Origin: Lacihabitans soyangensis
GTDB lineage: Bacteria; Bacteroidota; Bacteroidia; Cytophagales; Spirosomataceae
Direction of reading: 5' to 3'
Length of the DNA: 64,000 nt
Assembly: GCF_024343775.1 (NCBI RefSeq)
Contig: NZ_RJUF01000180.1
Location: 124,001-188,000 of the forward strand
Below, in pieces: positions 56,338-64,000 of the stretch. The translations under genes were made by a program, and so were the position numbers. The notes beneath the pieces were generated by a model. It was given only the letters and a program-made list of their open reading frames with translations. It was not told where the DNA came from and did no database searches. Every line of letters begins with the position of its first letter. The first letter of the stretch is position 1.

Positions 56338-57092
56338 CTTTCAAAATTATGCAATTACTTGATGAAAGCATTATTAAAAAACGAACAAGTAATATCAAAA
56401 ATGTTACATTAACATGAATTCGTAATATTGATTGGAATAAAATAATTGTTCAAGATAGATTTTTGTTTACTCGTATTGGACAATCTATTATTTAACCCTA
56501 ATTTTTCTTCTTGTTCACCATGATAAAACTTATAAAGCTTACTTCGTACATTATGTTCTTTGTCAGAAGTTTCAAAAAGGAACTTAGAAGCTATGAAATT
56601 AGCCTTAGAATACTATAAGAAAGCTAGAATATAGCTTCTCAATTGACGGATTCTGAAATTATTACGATAAGGATTCGGTTTCACTCTAGGGCTCATTTGT
56701 CGTTTTAAGCTTTACTACTTGCTAGTCATCAAAGAAAAATCGATTCAATTGTATCCTAGCGTGGTTTGTTACACCCGTTTTATTGAATTACATACGAAGG
56801 TGTCAATGACATTTATACTTTTTTGAAAGAGTTTGAATTGTGAAAGTGAGCTATTTTATGAATTTAAAGACGACAAAGCGATAAAATTTTGCCGAATTTA
56901 AAGGATTACAACGATCATACTCTAGCTCAGGTTATTGAATTCCAAATTGCTCTTGATGTTCACTTTTTAGAAAAAACCGCTTATCCCAGCATCTTGAATA
57001 CAATTCAGCCATTTATAAATACCTACAGTGCTGACACCATGCAAAAAAAACCTAGGCAAAAATATGGAGTCCGTAAAATCTTACAACTAATT
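56338..57092. other. Non-coding stretch with decayed genes
   Basis: No intact gene. It contains an IS982-like remnant (56731-56826), other broken readings such as IEFQIALDVHFLEKTAYPSI (56934-57000), and the likely promoter of the sensor gene near 56340-56420. No good TAnnTTTG promoter is found. Confidence 0.5.
56731..56826 (+). pseudogene. IS982-like transposase remnant
   Basis: KEKSIQLYPSVVCYTRFIEL then a stop: resembles the N-terminal third of IS982 transposases (YPxLVSYNRFVEL). No ends, no repeats and no catalytic DDE part are visible, so the call is tentative. Confidence 0.4.
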
Positions 57093-57190
57093 GCATCTCC
57101 AAAATTTAAAAGCGTAACTATTTACATAATAAACATTTGGTTTTTTTTATTTGAAGTTTAGTTAACATTTAGCACACATATTTTGTAAAG
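57093..57190 (+). other. Decayed copy of the 44.05 kb tRNA-end and terminator junction
   Basis: GCATCTCCA, 7 nt, AAGCGTAACTATTT, then ATTTG, TTTAG, ACATTTAGCACACA align in order with GCGTCTCCA, TCGTAACTATTT, ATTTG, TTTAG, ACATTTAGCCCACA at 44045-44132. The T-loop TTCGAAT is not retained. The intact umuC end follows after a similar distance. Confidence 0.65.
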
Positions 57191-57273
57191 TTGTAATGAT
57201 TAAAGGCTAAAGATTAATCAAGGTAAAAAAACCAGTATTGTTCCGCCAGTTGCATTAATAAATATGTATATAT

Positions 57274-58539
57274 TTACTCACAACAAACCTCAATCACCTC
57301 ATTCAGTTTAGTAGTAAATCTTCTAGAAAGCTTCTCCTGTTTCATCTTCCACACCCGATCCTTATCTTGTATTGCCAACTTCACTTTCTGTTGACCTATG
57401 GCTGCATTAAGCTTGTCAACTGTTCTCATTAAAATTTTATGCTGTGGATTTGGAGCCTCAAAAAGCGTATGCTGTATTTCATTCTCATTACAAAAATCCA
57501 ATAGCATTACGCCAGCCTTTTTATACTGGTAGCCTGGTTTGAATATTATCTCAAGCCCTTGAAGTGCATACTTCGTAATATCAATGCTTGAATTTGTTGC
57601 ATAAGGAAGTCTAACCACGATGCTTTTGTTATACTGCGGTTGGTCAGTTCTGAAAAAGTTTGTATTCAAAAACACCATGACGGCATTACAGCAGCTATTT
57701 TGTCGCCTTAATTTTTCAGCAGAAATTACTACAAAAGTACTGACACGCTCTTGGAGGTCACTAATGTTAGTGTAGCTTCGGTCAAAAGACCTTGTGGTTG
57801 CAATGTTTTTTTTAGGTGCTTTTTCCTCTAGACCCAAGGTTTCAATGCCTTTGAGTTCTTTTTGTAGCCGCACACCAACTATTGCCATGTTTTTCTTAAC
57901 CCACTGGTCGTTTAATTCCGTAAAATCGTATGCGTTGACTACCCCAATTGCGTTTAACCTTTTGGCATGTTGTCGGCCAACACCCCATACATCCTCGATT
58001 TTAAGCCATTTTAGAGCTTTAATTCGTTTTTCTAAGGTATCCATCACAAAAACACCTTTGGTTTGCTCTGGGTACTTTTTTGCTATTCTATTAGCCACCT
58101 TTGCTAGAGCTTTTGTCGGAGCAAAACCTACACTGACTGGAATTCCTGTGGCTTTTCTAACGTGGTAGGCCATTTTTTCACCATATGCCTTTAGATCGTA
58201 GTTTTTTGTAAAGGACTTAAAATCCAAAAAGGCCTCATCAATACTGTAAATTTCTATCTCTGGGCAATAGCCCTTCAAGAGGTCCATCACCCGGCTACTC
58301 ATATCACCGTACAAGGCAAAATTGGCGGAGAATACTTTTACATCATGTTTTACGAATAGCTCCTCAAATTCGAAAGCTGGAGCACCCATTGGAATACCCA
58401 TGGCCTTGGCTTCATTGCTTCGAGCTATAACGCAACCATCATTGTTACTAAGCACGACTAAGGGCTTGTTGTTGAGGGCTGGATTAAATACTCTTTCGCA
58501 TGAAGCGTAGAAGTTATTACAATCTACTAAACCATACAT
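57274..58539 (-). CDS. umuC: UmuC, Y-family DNA polymerase V catalytic subunit
   Basis: 421 residues. MYGLVDCNNFYASCERVFNP with the palm Asp6, GCVIARSNEAKAMGIPMGAP and YSIDEAFLDF (catalytic Asp-Glu) are all intact, and the helix-hairpin-helix and little-finger regions follow (IEDVWGVGRQHAKRL). C-terminal DUF4113-type end (QEKLSRRFTTKLNEVIEV). Error-prone lesion bypass with UmuD. One nt after the umuD stop, so one operon. A diverged 3' remnant of the same gene lies at 44221-44403. Confidence 0.95.
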   Translation of the reverse strand: MYGLVDCNNFYASCERVFNPALNNKPLVVLSNNDGCVIARSNEAKAMGIPMGAPAFEFEELFVKHDVKVFSANFALYGDMSSRVMDLLKGYCPEIEIYSIDEAFLDFKSFTKNYDLKAYGEKMAYHVRKATGIPVSVGFAPTKALAKVANRIAKKYPEQTKGVFVMDTLEKRIKALKWLKIEDVWGVGRQHAKRLNAIGVVNAYDFTELNDQWVKKNMAIVGVRLQKELKGIETLGLEEKAPKKNIATTRSFDRSYTNISDLQERVSTFVVISAEKLRRQNSCCNAVMVFLNTNFFRTDQPQYNKSIVVRLPYATNSSIDITKYALQGLEIIFKPGYQYKKAGVMLLDFCNENEIQHTLFEAPNPQHKILMRTVDKLNAAIGQQKVKLAIQDKDRVWKMKQEKLSRRFTTKLNEVIEVCCE

Positions 58540-58540
58540 A

Positions 58541-58990
58541 TCAAAAAGACTTTATAACATTCGTCACAATTCCCCAAATCATAAAATCATTTTCTTTGGT
58601 TACTAAAATAGGTTTGTAACTTGCGTTTGCAGGCAAAAGCCAAATGCTATCTTTTTCTATTTTTAGGCTTTTAACAGTGAATTCACCATCAATATAACAA
58701 ACTGCCACTTTGCCAGTTGCCGGTTCAAGGCTTTTATCAATAACTAAAAGGTCACCATCATGAATGCCTAGGTCTTTCATTGAGTTACCTCTTACTTTGC
58801 CAAAGAATGTAGAGCTCGGGTGTTTAATAAGTTCGTGGTTAAGATCGATGGCCGTGTCTATAAAGTCATCGGCAGGCGATGGAAAACCAGCCGAAATACC
58901 TTCTTTCACAAATGGAAGTTTGAGGGCAATGTCAATTGAAGCAGGAAATATCTGAATTTTGGGTAAGTTGAAGTTTCTAAAAACGGTCAT
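58541..58990 (-). CDS. umuD: UmuD, S24-family self-cleaving peptidase
   Basis: 149 residues. Cleavage site AGFPSPADD (between Ala34 and Gly35), catalytic Ser70 in RGNSM and Lys107 in FTVKSL. RecA-stimulated cleavage yields UmuD', the partner of UmuC. SOS induction is expected; no LexA box is clearly recognised upstream. A 5' neighbour of umuC in a two-gene operon. Confidence 0.95.
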   Translation of the reverse strand: MTVFRNFNLPKIQIFPASIDIALKLPFVKEGISAGFPSPADDFIDTAIDLNHELIKHPSSTFFGKVRGNSMKDLGIHDGDLLVIDKSLEPATGKVAVCYIDGEFTVKSLKIEKDSIWLLPANASYKPILVTKENDFMIWGIVTNVIKSF

Positions 58991-59422
58991 TTGTTATGTA
59001 TTTGAAGCACAAATTTGATTGTAAAATTTCTACCTAGTATCAACAAAATACATAAATCTTCAAGAATGCTACAATTTGGAGCATTCAATATCAATCTTTG
59101 TAAAATTCTCAATTCTTGTATAAACCCACAAACGATTAAATTAAATTTTATGAAGTTGGAAAGAGAAATTAAATTGCTAAATTTTATTTAGATATTGACA
59201 TGGGCACTCTTTATACCTTGTTTTATTATCCTATTCAACTTTTTTTTGCTGCACTTTTACAAAAGTATCATGGACCATGGAACTCTTGGAAATATCAAAA
59301 TAATACAATGCCAAAAAATAAATATATCACCAATTTAAGCTCGAAAACACATTTAAAATGTAGAAATAATCTATATTTATGAAAGTTGAAATCTAATCAC
59401 TGGATACTATTTAAAAAAAACT
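58991..59422. other. Intergenic, no supported gene
   Basis: AT-rich. It includes the umuD leader and a 60-codon + strand reading at 59200-59382 that lacks a convincing leader or composition and is not called. Confidence 0.5.
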
Positions 59423-59608
59423 GGTGCACACACCTAGTGTGTTCACCCAAAATACGCCTCAAAATAACCTACACACCATGAACACACCTGTGAACACACC
59501 CCGCACACAGGGTGTGTTCATATGGCAAAAATAGGTGAACACACGTCATTTCACCGAGGTGAACACACCTTTAGCAAAAGTGAACACACCTAAAATAAAG
59601 TGAACACT
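59423..59608. repeat. Iteron-like cluster, nine copies of GTGAACACACC
   Basis: Units start near 59423 (GGTGCACACACCT), 59436 (inverted), 59477, 59490, 59509 (inverted), 59534, 59558, 59580 and 59600 (short). Consensus GGTGAACACACCT; seven point in one orientation and two in the other. Spacings range from 11 to 41 bp. No replication gene is adjacent. Confidence 0.8.
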
Positions 59609-60275
59609 TATTATTTGTCGGACAAACTATAACAGAAGATAGCAATCTTAAAAAAATGCAAAGAAAATAGGGATCCAGACGACGAAGAAAGAAGAAAAAC
59701 TTACTATATATACTACCCAACATTGACATGAGACCCACCATTACCAAAATGAAAACCCAAAATTATTATTCGTAAGGATTATTTTATCTAATAACCTAAT
59801 CGAGCATATTTCATACAAGATGATACTCTAGCCAGTGAACTTACGCAACTAGGAAGATTATTGGTAAATAATCAGTGTACTCTTATCCTCAATACTACTT
59901 TGGTTTGTAAGCACCTTTTACTTTACAAAACTTACTTATTCTGCAGCATCAGACACAATAATTCTTTTATAGATATCAAGATTCATACACATCTAGAATT
60001 TGGTCTTATAACCTGAATGAAGACTGATTATGTATTTTTCTTATGTTTCACTACCACAACATTTTTTCCTAAGAACTTGATTACGATTTGCTTTTCATTC
60101 AAGAGAATATTTAGATAATTGGAACTTCTTAAAGAAACTGGAGTTTTATGGTAGCTTAACTAAATTTTTCACTTTATTTAGAAATGATTATAGCTGGATG
60201 TTATTTCAGAAGGCAGCTAAGAATTGTAATTATGATATTTAAGAAACCTTGTAAGACTCAACTCTATTAATAAAA
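59609..60275. other. Intergenic, no gene seen
   Basis: AT-rich sequence between the repeat cluster and the protease gene. No clear open frame or terminator. Upstream of 60276 there is no exact TAnnTTTG match. Confidence 0.5.
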
Positions 60276-61274
60276 ATGAACAACAATGACATTATTTGGC
60301 AAGATATTGATCCTATTGAGACTCTGAAGTTTTGGGATTGTATTTTAAAAAACAAACCTGTCAAGGTTACCAAGATTGATGAGCCGTCAGTTGTGAAAAA
60401 AGACTTTGAGGACTTAACAAACTTTTTAGGACCATTTGTAAGCCGTGATGGCTGGAGCATCCCAAATGCTCCAATTTCTGCGAACTCGGTATTCAAATAT
60501 GGAACCGAAAACATACCTGTTAAACTGACAAAATCAACACAAATCGACTATCCATATAGTGCGGTAGGTAAACTATTGTTTGCTCTTGTTGTAGACGACG
60601 AATATTCACTTTTTGAAGGTACTGCTTTTGTTTATCAAACAAGCAATGAGAATGCCATTTTTACCGCTGGCCATTGTCTGTTTTCTGAGCATGACCTAAA
60701 GATTCCTAGGCAATGGGCCCAACATGTGATTTTTATTCCATTCTTCGAGATGGAAAATAGGCCGTTATTAGATTATTTTGAAGCAGGAGAAGTTTATGTT
60801 GCAAATGGTCTAGGTGTGGCAAGGAAATGGTATGAATCGAGTTTAGATAAAAGGTATGGCTATGACCTTGGTTGTTTAACACTCGAACCGAGTTTACCAA
60901 AATTGCGAGACAAGACTGGTTCATTAGGTTGGATAGCAGGTGATTTTGATATTAACAAGTATAATAACTTTCAATCTATAGGGTATCCAGTTGGAAAGGA
61001 GTTTGAGCCTGGTGGTCTTTGGGCTACGAATTTTGAATTATTATTCCTAAACTTCATCGGTGGAGAGCCACACATTAGAATGAAGGGTAACCGCTTTAGC
61101 CAAGGAGCAAGTGGTGGCCCGGTTTTAGTTTCAGCAATTGATAACCCTAAACAGTATTACGCCATAGGTTTGAATGCATGTCTTTCCGATTATGGCCCAG
61201 ATTTTCATTATTGGGATTCCCCACGTTTTGGCAGAACATTTTTGTCAATGATTGATTTTTTGGAAAACAAATAA
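60276..61274 (+). CDS. Trypsin-like serine protease without signal peptide
   Basis: 332 residues. Complete catalytic triad: TAGHC (His133), YGYDLGC (Asp197), and QGASGGPV (Ser279 with oxyanion Gly). The 80-residue N-terminal part has no signal sequence or membrane helix, so the enzyme is probably cytoplasmic unless exported by another route. Trypsin-like proteases without signals occur in bacterial defence and signalling modules, but no partner domain is fused here. Convergent with the paralogous family at 61.3-64 kb across a 68-nt gap. Confidence 0.9.
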   Translation: MNNNDIIWQDIDPIETLKFWDCILKNKPVKVTKIDEPSVVKKDFEDLTNFLGPFVSRDGWSIPNAPISANSVFKYGTENIPVKLTKSTQIDYPYSAVGKLLFALVVDDEYSLFEGTAFVYQTSNENAIFTAGHCLFSEHDLKIPRQWAQHVIFIPFFEMENRPLLDYFEAGEVYVANGLGVARKWYESSLDKRYGYDLGCLTLEPSLPKLRDKTGSLGWIAGDFDINKYNNFQSIGYPVGKEFEPGGLWATNFELLFLNFIGGEPHIRMKGNRFSQGASGGPVLVSAIDNPKQYYAIGLNACLSDYGPDFHYWDSPRFGRTFLSMIDFLENK

Positions 61275-61342
61275 ATTTCTCATTCTAGGTGATTTTCTCA
61301 TCCTTAGAACCAATTTGCCATAAAACACAACATTACAACTAG

Positions 61343-62605
61343 TTAACCACCAGACCAATTTCCAGAGGCAAAACCCAATAAACTGGCTGTCCTCTGTTGT
61401 TCCAAAGTCAAGTTGTTCCAATTTGTAGTTACCGAAAGAGGTTCAGGTGCCGTTCCACTCCAAGAAGCACTGCTCCATCCTAATTGCACCCATAAATTCT
61501 GTAATCTGACAGGAATACTTAACCATTCAAACTTCCTCCAGTAGGCCATCATATTGGCTTGTAAAGTGGCTTCCGACACCGAAGGGCCATTCCATAGTAG
61601 TTCATCGTAGCCCAACAACTTTGCTGTATTTACTTGACCAGGTAACAATTGATTCCATGGTAAATAAAAAGCTGATGGAAAACCACTCGGTATTCCGTCC
61701 CAATTTTTATTGTTCCATCCAAAATCTCCCCACAATTCTTGAGCATTTAAAGGCAACTGCTCCCAAGAAAAGCTACGCCAGTAGTCATCTCCGTTGCCCA
61801 TGGCTTGGGCGTTTTCTAAGCTAGGCACAGGTTGAAAACAACTCATGCTATGAAGAACACTCAATTGGTTTAAGCCTTGAACATATGCACTACTGCCTGA
61901 CATATTGTTTAACCAGTTTTTTACCAACTCAATTCTTGTATTTGCTACTTGATTTGAAATGCTTTGATATTCAGTCATGTTTAGGTTCAGCTTTGCCCGA
62001 TAAATATTAAAAATACTACCCAATGATGAGGTTGCATGTTTTCCACTTCCGACACTATATTTAATCACAGCAGAGGTAAAATAAAAATAGATAGAAACAC
62101 TACCATCAGTGTTGGCTTGAATGGCATGTTGCACCATTATCACGACTTCCGGCTGGTTTGGAGCTGAATAAGCAGCTTGGACTAGGTTTTGAACACTCAT
62201 TTGAAGACGTGACTTATCAGCATCCGTTATTCCAACATATGTATTTATAGCTTGTTGGACGTATGTAGGCCAATCAGATGCACCACCAATAGTTACATTA
62301 TCACCGTATTCCTGGCTAAACAAAGTATTAGATATACAAGTTTTGACTTCGCTTATCCAATTCAATAATGCACCCTGGTTGGCAGTTTGTGCTGGATCCA
62401 ATGGATTATAACCTGATTTTACCCGAGCTATCTCTAATATCGAAGCACAGCCTGTTGCAGGCGATGCCGCAAAAGCATTTAAGGTAGCCTGATTCCAAAC
62501 TCCGCTACCGCCACTATTTTGAACTTCAGCAGCTACACTCGCATCTTTTGCCAAGGCATTACGCCAGTCTCCAATAAGTTGTGGATTGACAACAATCGTA
62601 TCCAT
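61343..62605 (-). CDS. Paralogue family protein with four Trp-rich tandem repeats
   Basis: 420 residues. N-terminal 120 residues unique, then a domain (SVQNLVQAAYSAPNQPEVVI, DGSVSIYFYFTSAVIKYSVG) that is shared with the two upstream genes. The last 145 residues hold four repeats of about 36 residues with the pattern W-x2-L-x5-Q-x5-LG[YFW]-x5-W-x-G (for example ELWGDFGWNNKNWDG; LGYDELLWNG; LWVQLGWSSASWSG; LLGFASGNWSGG). Short LGY/W repeats of this kind occur in scattered bacterial and eukaryotic surface proteins. No signal peptide. Function unknown. Confidence 0.75.
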   Translation of the reverse strand: MDTIVVNPQLIGDWRNALAKDASVAAEVQNSGGSGVWNQATLNAFAASPATGCASILEIARVKSGYNPLDPAQTANQGALLNWISEVKTCISNTLFSQEYGDNVTIGGASDWPTYVQQAINTYVGITDADKSRLQMSVQNLVQAAYSAPNQPEVVIMVQHAIQANTDGSVSIYFYFTSAVIKYSVGSGKHATSSLGSIFNIYRAKLNLNMTEYQSISNQVANTRIELVKNWLNNMSGSSAYVQGLNQLSVLHSMSCFQPVPSLENAQAMGNGDDYWRSFSWEQLPLNAQELWGDFGWNNKNWDGIPSGFPSAFYLPWNQLLPGQVNTAKLLGYDELLWNGPSVSEATLQANMMAYWRKFEWLSIPVRLQNLWVQLGWSSASWSGTAPEPLSVTTNWNNLTLEQQRTASLLGFASGNWSGG

Positions 62606-62624
62606 ATTAAAAATGTTAGAAGGT

Positions 62625-63359
62625 TTACGCTTTTGTTAATTTCGTGGTATTATTGGCCATCCAATCAATTACATTGGTAAAACCTAAACCTAAAAACTGT
62701 TCGGAATTAGCCTTGAAATAACTTGCTGACTGTGCTGTTAAGGAAATTGTGGTACCCTGCTCCACAACGGTATATGTTGGAAGCTGCTTTACCTTCTTAT
62801 CAAAAATGCCATTTTTTTCAGGTGGGTAATAACTAACGGATAAAGTAGTTTTTTTCCAAACTAAGCCCAAGTTGCCATCTGAAGACTGCATGTTTTGAAC
62901 AATAAAGGACAAAGTGATAGGCGATCCTTCAAAATCACCAGCCAACAAGTCTTCAAGTTGAAGCTGTTCAGCTATTTCTGTTCTATTTGCTACGGGTACA
63001 CCGGCAGTGACGAAGCAAGTATTGATAAGGTCGACAATGGTGTGAACACTGTCTTTACCTTGAATAGGACCACTAGAAACACCTACAATAAAAGGAGCTC
63101 CATTGAACTGGTTCAAATAGGTCTGAAAATTAAGATCGGAACTTATTGCCCAATTCACCCTATTTTGTAAAAATTGAGCTAGGGTTGATAAAACATTTGC
63201 AGGACTGGCCTGAAAATTCGCTAGAAATGTAGAATACTCCACCGTACCTTTTGATGGAACTGGGGCTTGCAAATTACTTGCCTGAGCCATAATATTTTCT
63301 CTGTCTGTTCCAGTCAAACAGGTTAGAACGAAGAATAGATTTTTTGAATTAGTATCCAT
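62625..63359 (-). CDS. Paralogue family protein 2, unknown function
   Basis: 244 residues from the ATG at 63359 (MDTNSKNLFF), with an AAAGAAA leader; an upstream ATG at 63413 adds 18 residues unlike the others. The core ITLSFIVQNMQSSDGNLGLV and KTTLSVSYYP matches the shared domain of the neighbours (Q-x-DG-x-hydrophobic-beta pattern). No repeat region, no signal. Nineteen nt separate it from the next gene, so they are cotranscribed. Confidence 0.7.
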   Translation of the reverse strand: MDTNSKNLFFVLTCLTGTDRENIMAQASNLQAPVPSKGTVEYSTFLANFQASPANVLSTLAQFLQNRVNWAISSDLNFQTYLNQFNGAPFIVGVSSGPIQGKDSVHTIVDLINTCFVTAGVPVANRTEIAEQLQLEDLLAGDFEGSPITLSFIVQNMQSSDGNLGLVWKKTTLSVSYYPPEKNGIFDKKVKQLPTYTVVEQGTTISLTAQSASYFKANSEQFLGLGFTNVIDWMANNTTKLTKA

Positions 63360-63500
63360 GGTATAAATTTCTTTAAAAATTATGTAACCGAAACTTGAGG
63401 TTACAAACGACAAGTTTCGGTTAAGACATTCATATTTCTCTAAACAAAATGATTGAATAAATGAGATTTACTCAAGGTGAACAATCTACTGATGCCAGAA

Positions 63501-64000
63501 TCAAGACATACGTCTCAACATACGCTCAATACAAAGTGCCCTTGCTCCACCATTTGCTTTGACAGGTGTAGTCATACTGTTAATCCAGCTATTTGTGTCA
63601 GTATTTTGCTGCTGATTAAAATACTCCTTACAAGCATTCCAAGCAGCTGGTGAAAGTTGATACACAGCTCTTGAAACTGAATATTCAGAATGGAATGTAA
63701 CAGTACCCTTACTCTCAGTAGTATGAATACCAAAGGTGCTGGCGTATAAATGGAATTGAACATTTCCTGAACTGTCTACTTGTAGAAGGTTCTGAGCGAA
63801 ATTGGAATACTTTTCAATTTTGTCGGAATAGGAAAGAGCCGCTTTGGCAAGATTACTTACTGCCTTCGTAATCTCACCTACGTTTTCAGTAGAAATTCCA
63901 ATGAAAGCATCTACAAAAGAGTTAATCAAAGAATCTGAATTCTGACTGTTATTAATAACGTCTTGGGTATCCGCTTTTAGCAGATCCAACATAGGTGCAG
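63501..64000 (-). CDS. Paralogue family protein 3, 5' part outside window
   Basis: The frame is open to the right edge. An internal ATG at 63992 is probably not the start, because the aligned domain of 61343-62605 is preceded by about 120 more residues. Shared region: ITKAVSNLAKAALSYSDKIE, VDSSGNVQFHLYASTFGIHT, EYSVSRAVYQLSPAAWNACK. Ends ARALCIERMLRRMS with no Trp repeats. Function unknown. Confidence 0.6.
   Translation of the reverse strand, partial: APMLDLLKADTQDVINNSQNSDSLINSFVDAFIGISTENVGEITKAVSNLAKAALSYSDKIEKYSNFAQNLLQVDSSGNVQFHLYASTFGIHTTESKGTVTFHSEYSVSRAVYQLSPAAWNACKEYFNQQQNTDTNSWINSMTTPVKANGGARALCIERMLRRMS

Noticed and set aside
56889-57161. 90-codon + strand reading
   Set aside because: No start context, ends in the decayed tRNA-end/terminator copy; likely relic sequence.
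59200-59382. 60-codon + strand reading
   Set aside because: Aromatic-rich with no leader or neighbours; composition is that of AT-rich intergenic DNA.
60239-60514. 91-codon minus-strand reading
   Set aside because: Antisense shadow of the intact trypsin-like protease gene.

Overview
The window is from a Bacteroidota chromosome, most likely Cytophagales. The evidence is a SusC/SusD pair, a hybrid two-component regulator, umuDC, AT-rich intergenic DNA, and promoters that fit the Bacteroidota TTTG-N19-21-TAnnTTTG consensus. It divides into three parts: a tailed prophage (left edge to about 44.06 kb), a fructan-utilisation locus (about 44.4-57.1 kb), and a chromosomal stretch with umuDC, an iteron-like repeat cluster, a trypsin-like protease and a small paralogous family of unknown function (57.1-64 kb).

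The prophage carries a 5'-truncated tyrosine integrase on the + strand at the left edge. Almost everything else is transcribed leftwards. From right to left: an XRE repressor (+ strand) and a repressor-type control region; an early operon with very short overlapping genes and a 1013-residue primase/helicase; tail-fibre genes; head protease, scaffold and capsid genes; a ParB-like protein and a TET-associated-type glycosyltransferase; a SymE-like and a RarA/MgsA C-terminal-like protein; terminase, portal and connectors; a lysis group; tail genes; a moron-like insert; the tape measure and a tail-tip protein. The right end is a tRNA-type 3' fragment (TTCGAAT, CCCTG, CGTCTCC, A) followed by a strong terminator, so the phage probably integrated in the 3' end of a tRNA or tmRNA gene whose intact copy lies left of the window.

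Two control systems can be read from the DNA. (1) A nonamer, CTGTCCTAT on the minus strand, lies 33-61 nt upstream of six late transcription units and looks like a phage-specific late promoter or activator element. (2) A consensus host-type promoter with an embedded repressor-type operator occurs twice, in front of the early operon and in front of gene 32009-32659, which makes that gene a candidate regulatory link. The late region is also full of short palindromic mini-elements of at least four families. Many lie inside genes and add in-frame peptides such as GFGSAQPP, APQPPVGE or RPEPVDLVEG. In one case one element sits exactly at the centre of another.

The fructan locus reads leftwards: sensor/regulator with a sugar-binding-protein-like periplasmic domain, MFS sugar porter, PfkB-type fructokinase, SusC, SusD, GH32 fructan hydrolase. 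Fructan would be bound and imported by SusCD, cut by GH32, and fructose taken up and phosphorylated. The locus is bracketed by two diverged copies of the same junction (tRNA-like 3' end, terminator, 3' end of umuC), one ending in a broken umuC remnant and the other in intact umuDC. This suggests it is an island set down between duplicated flanks.
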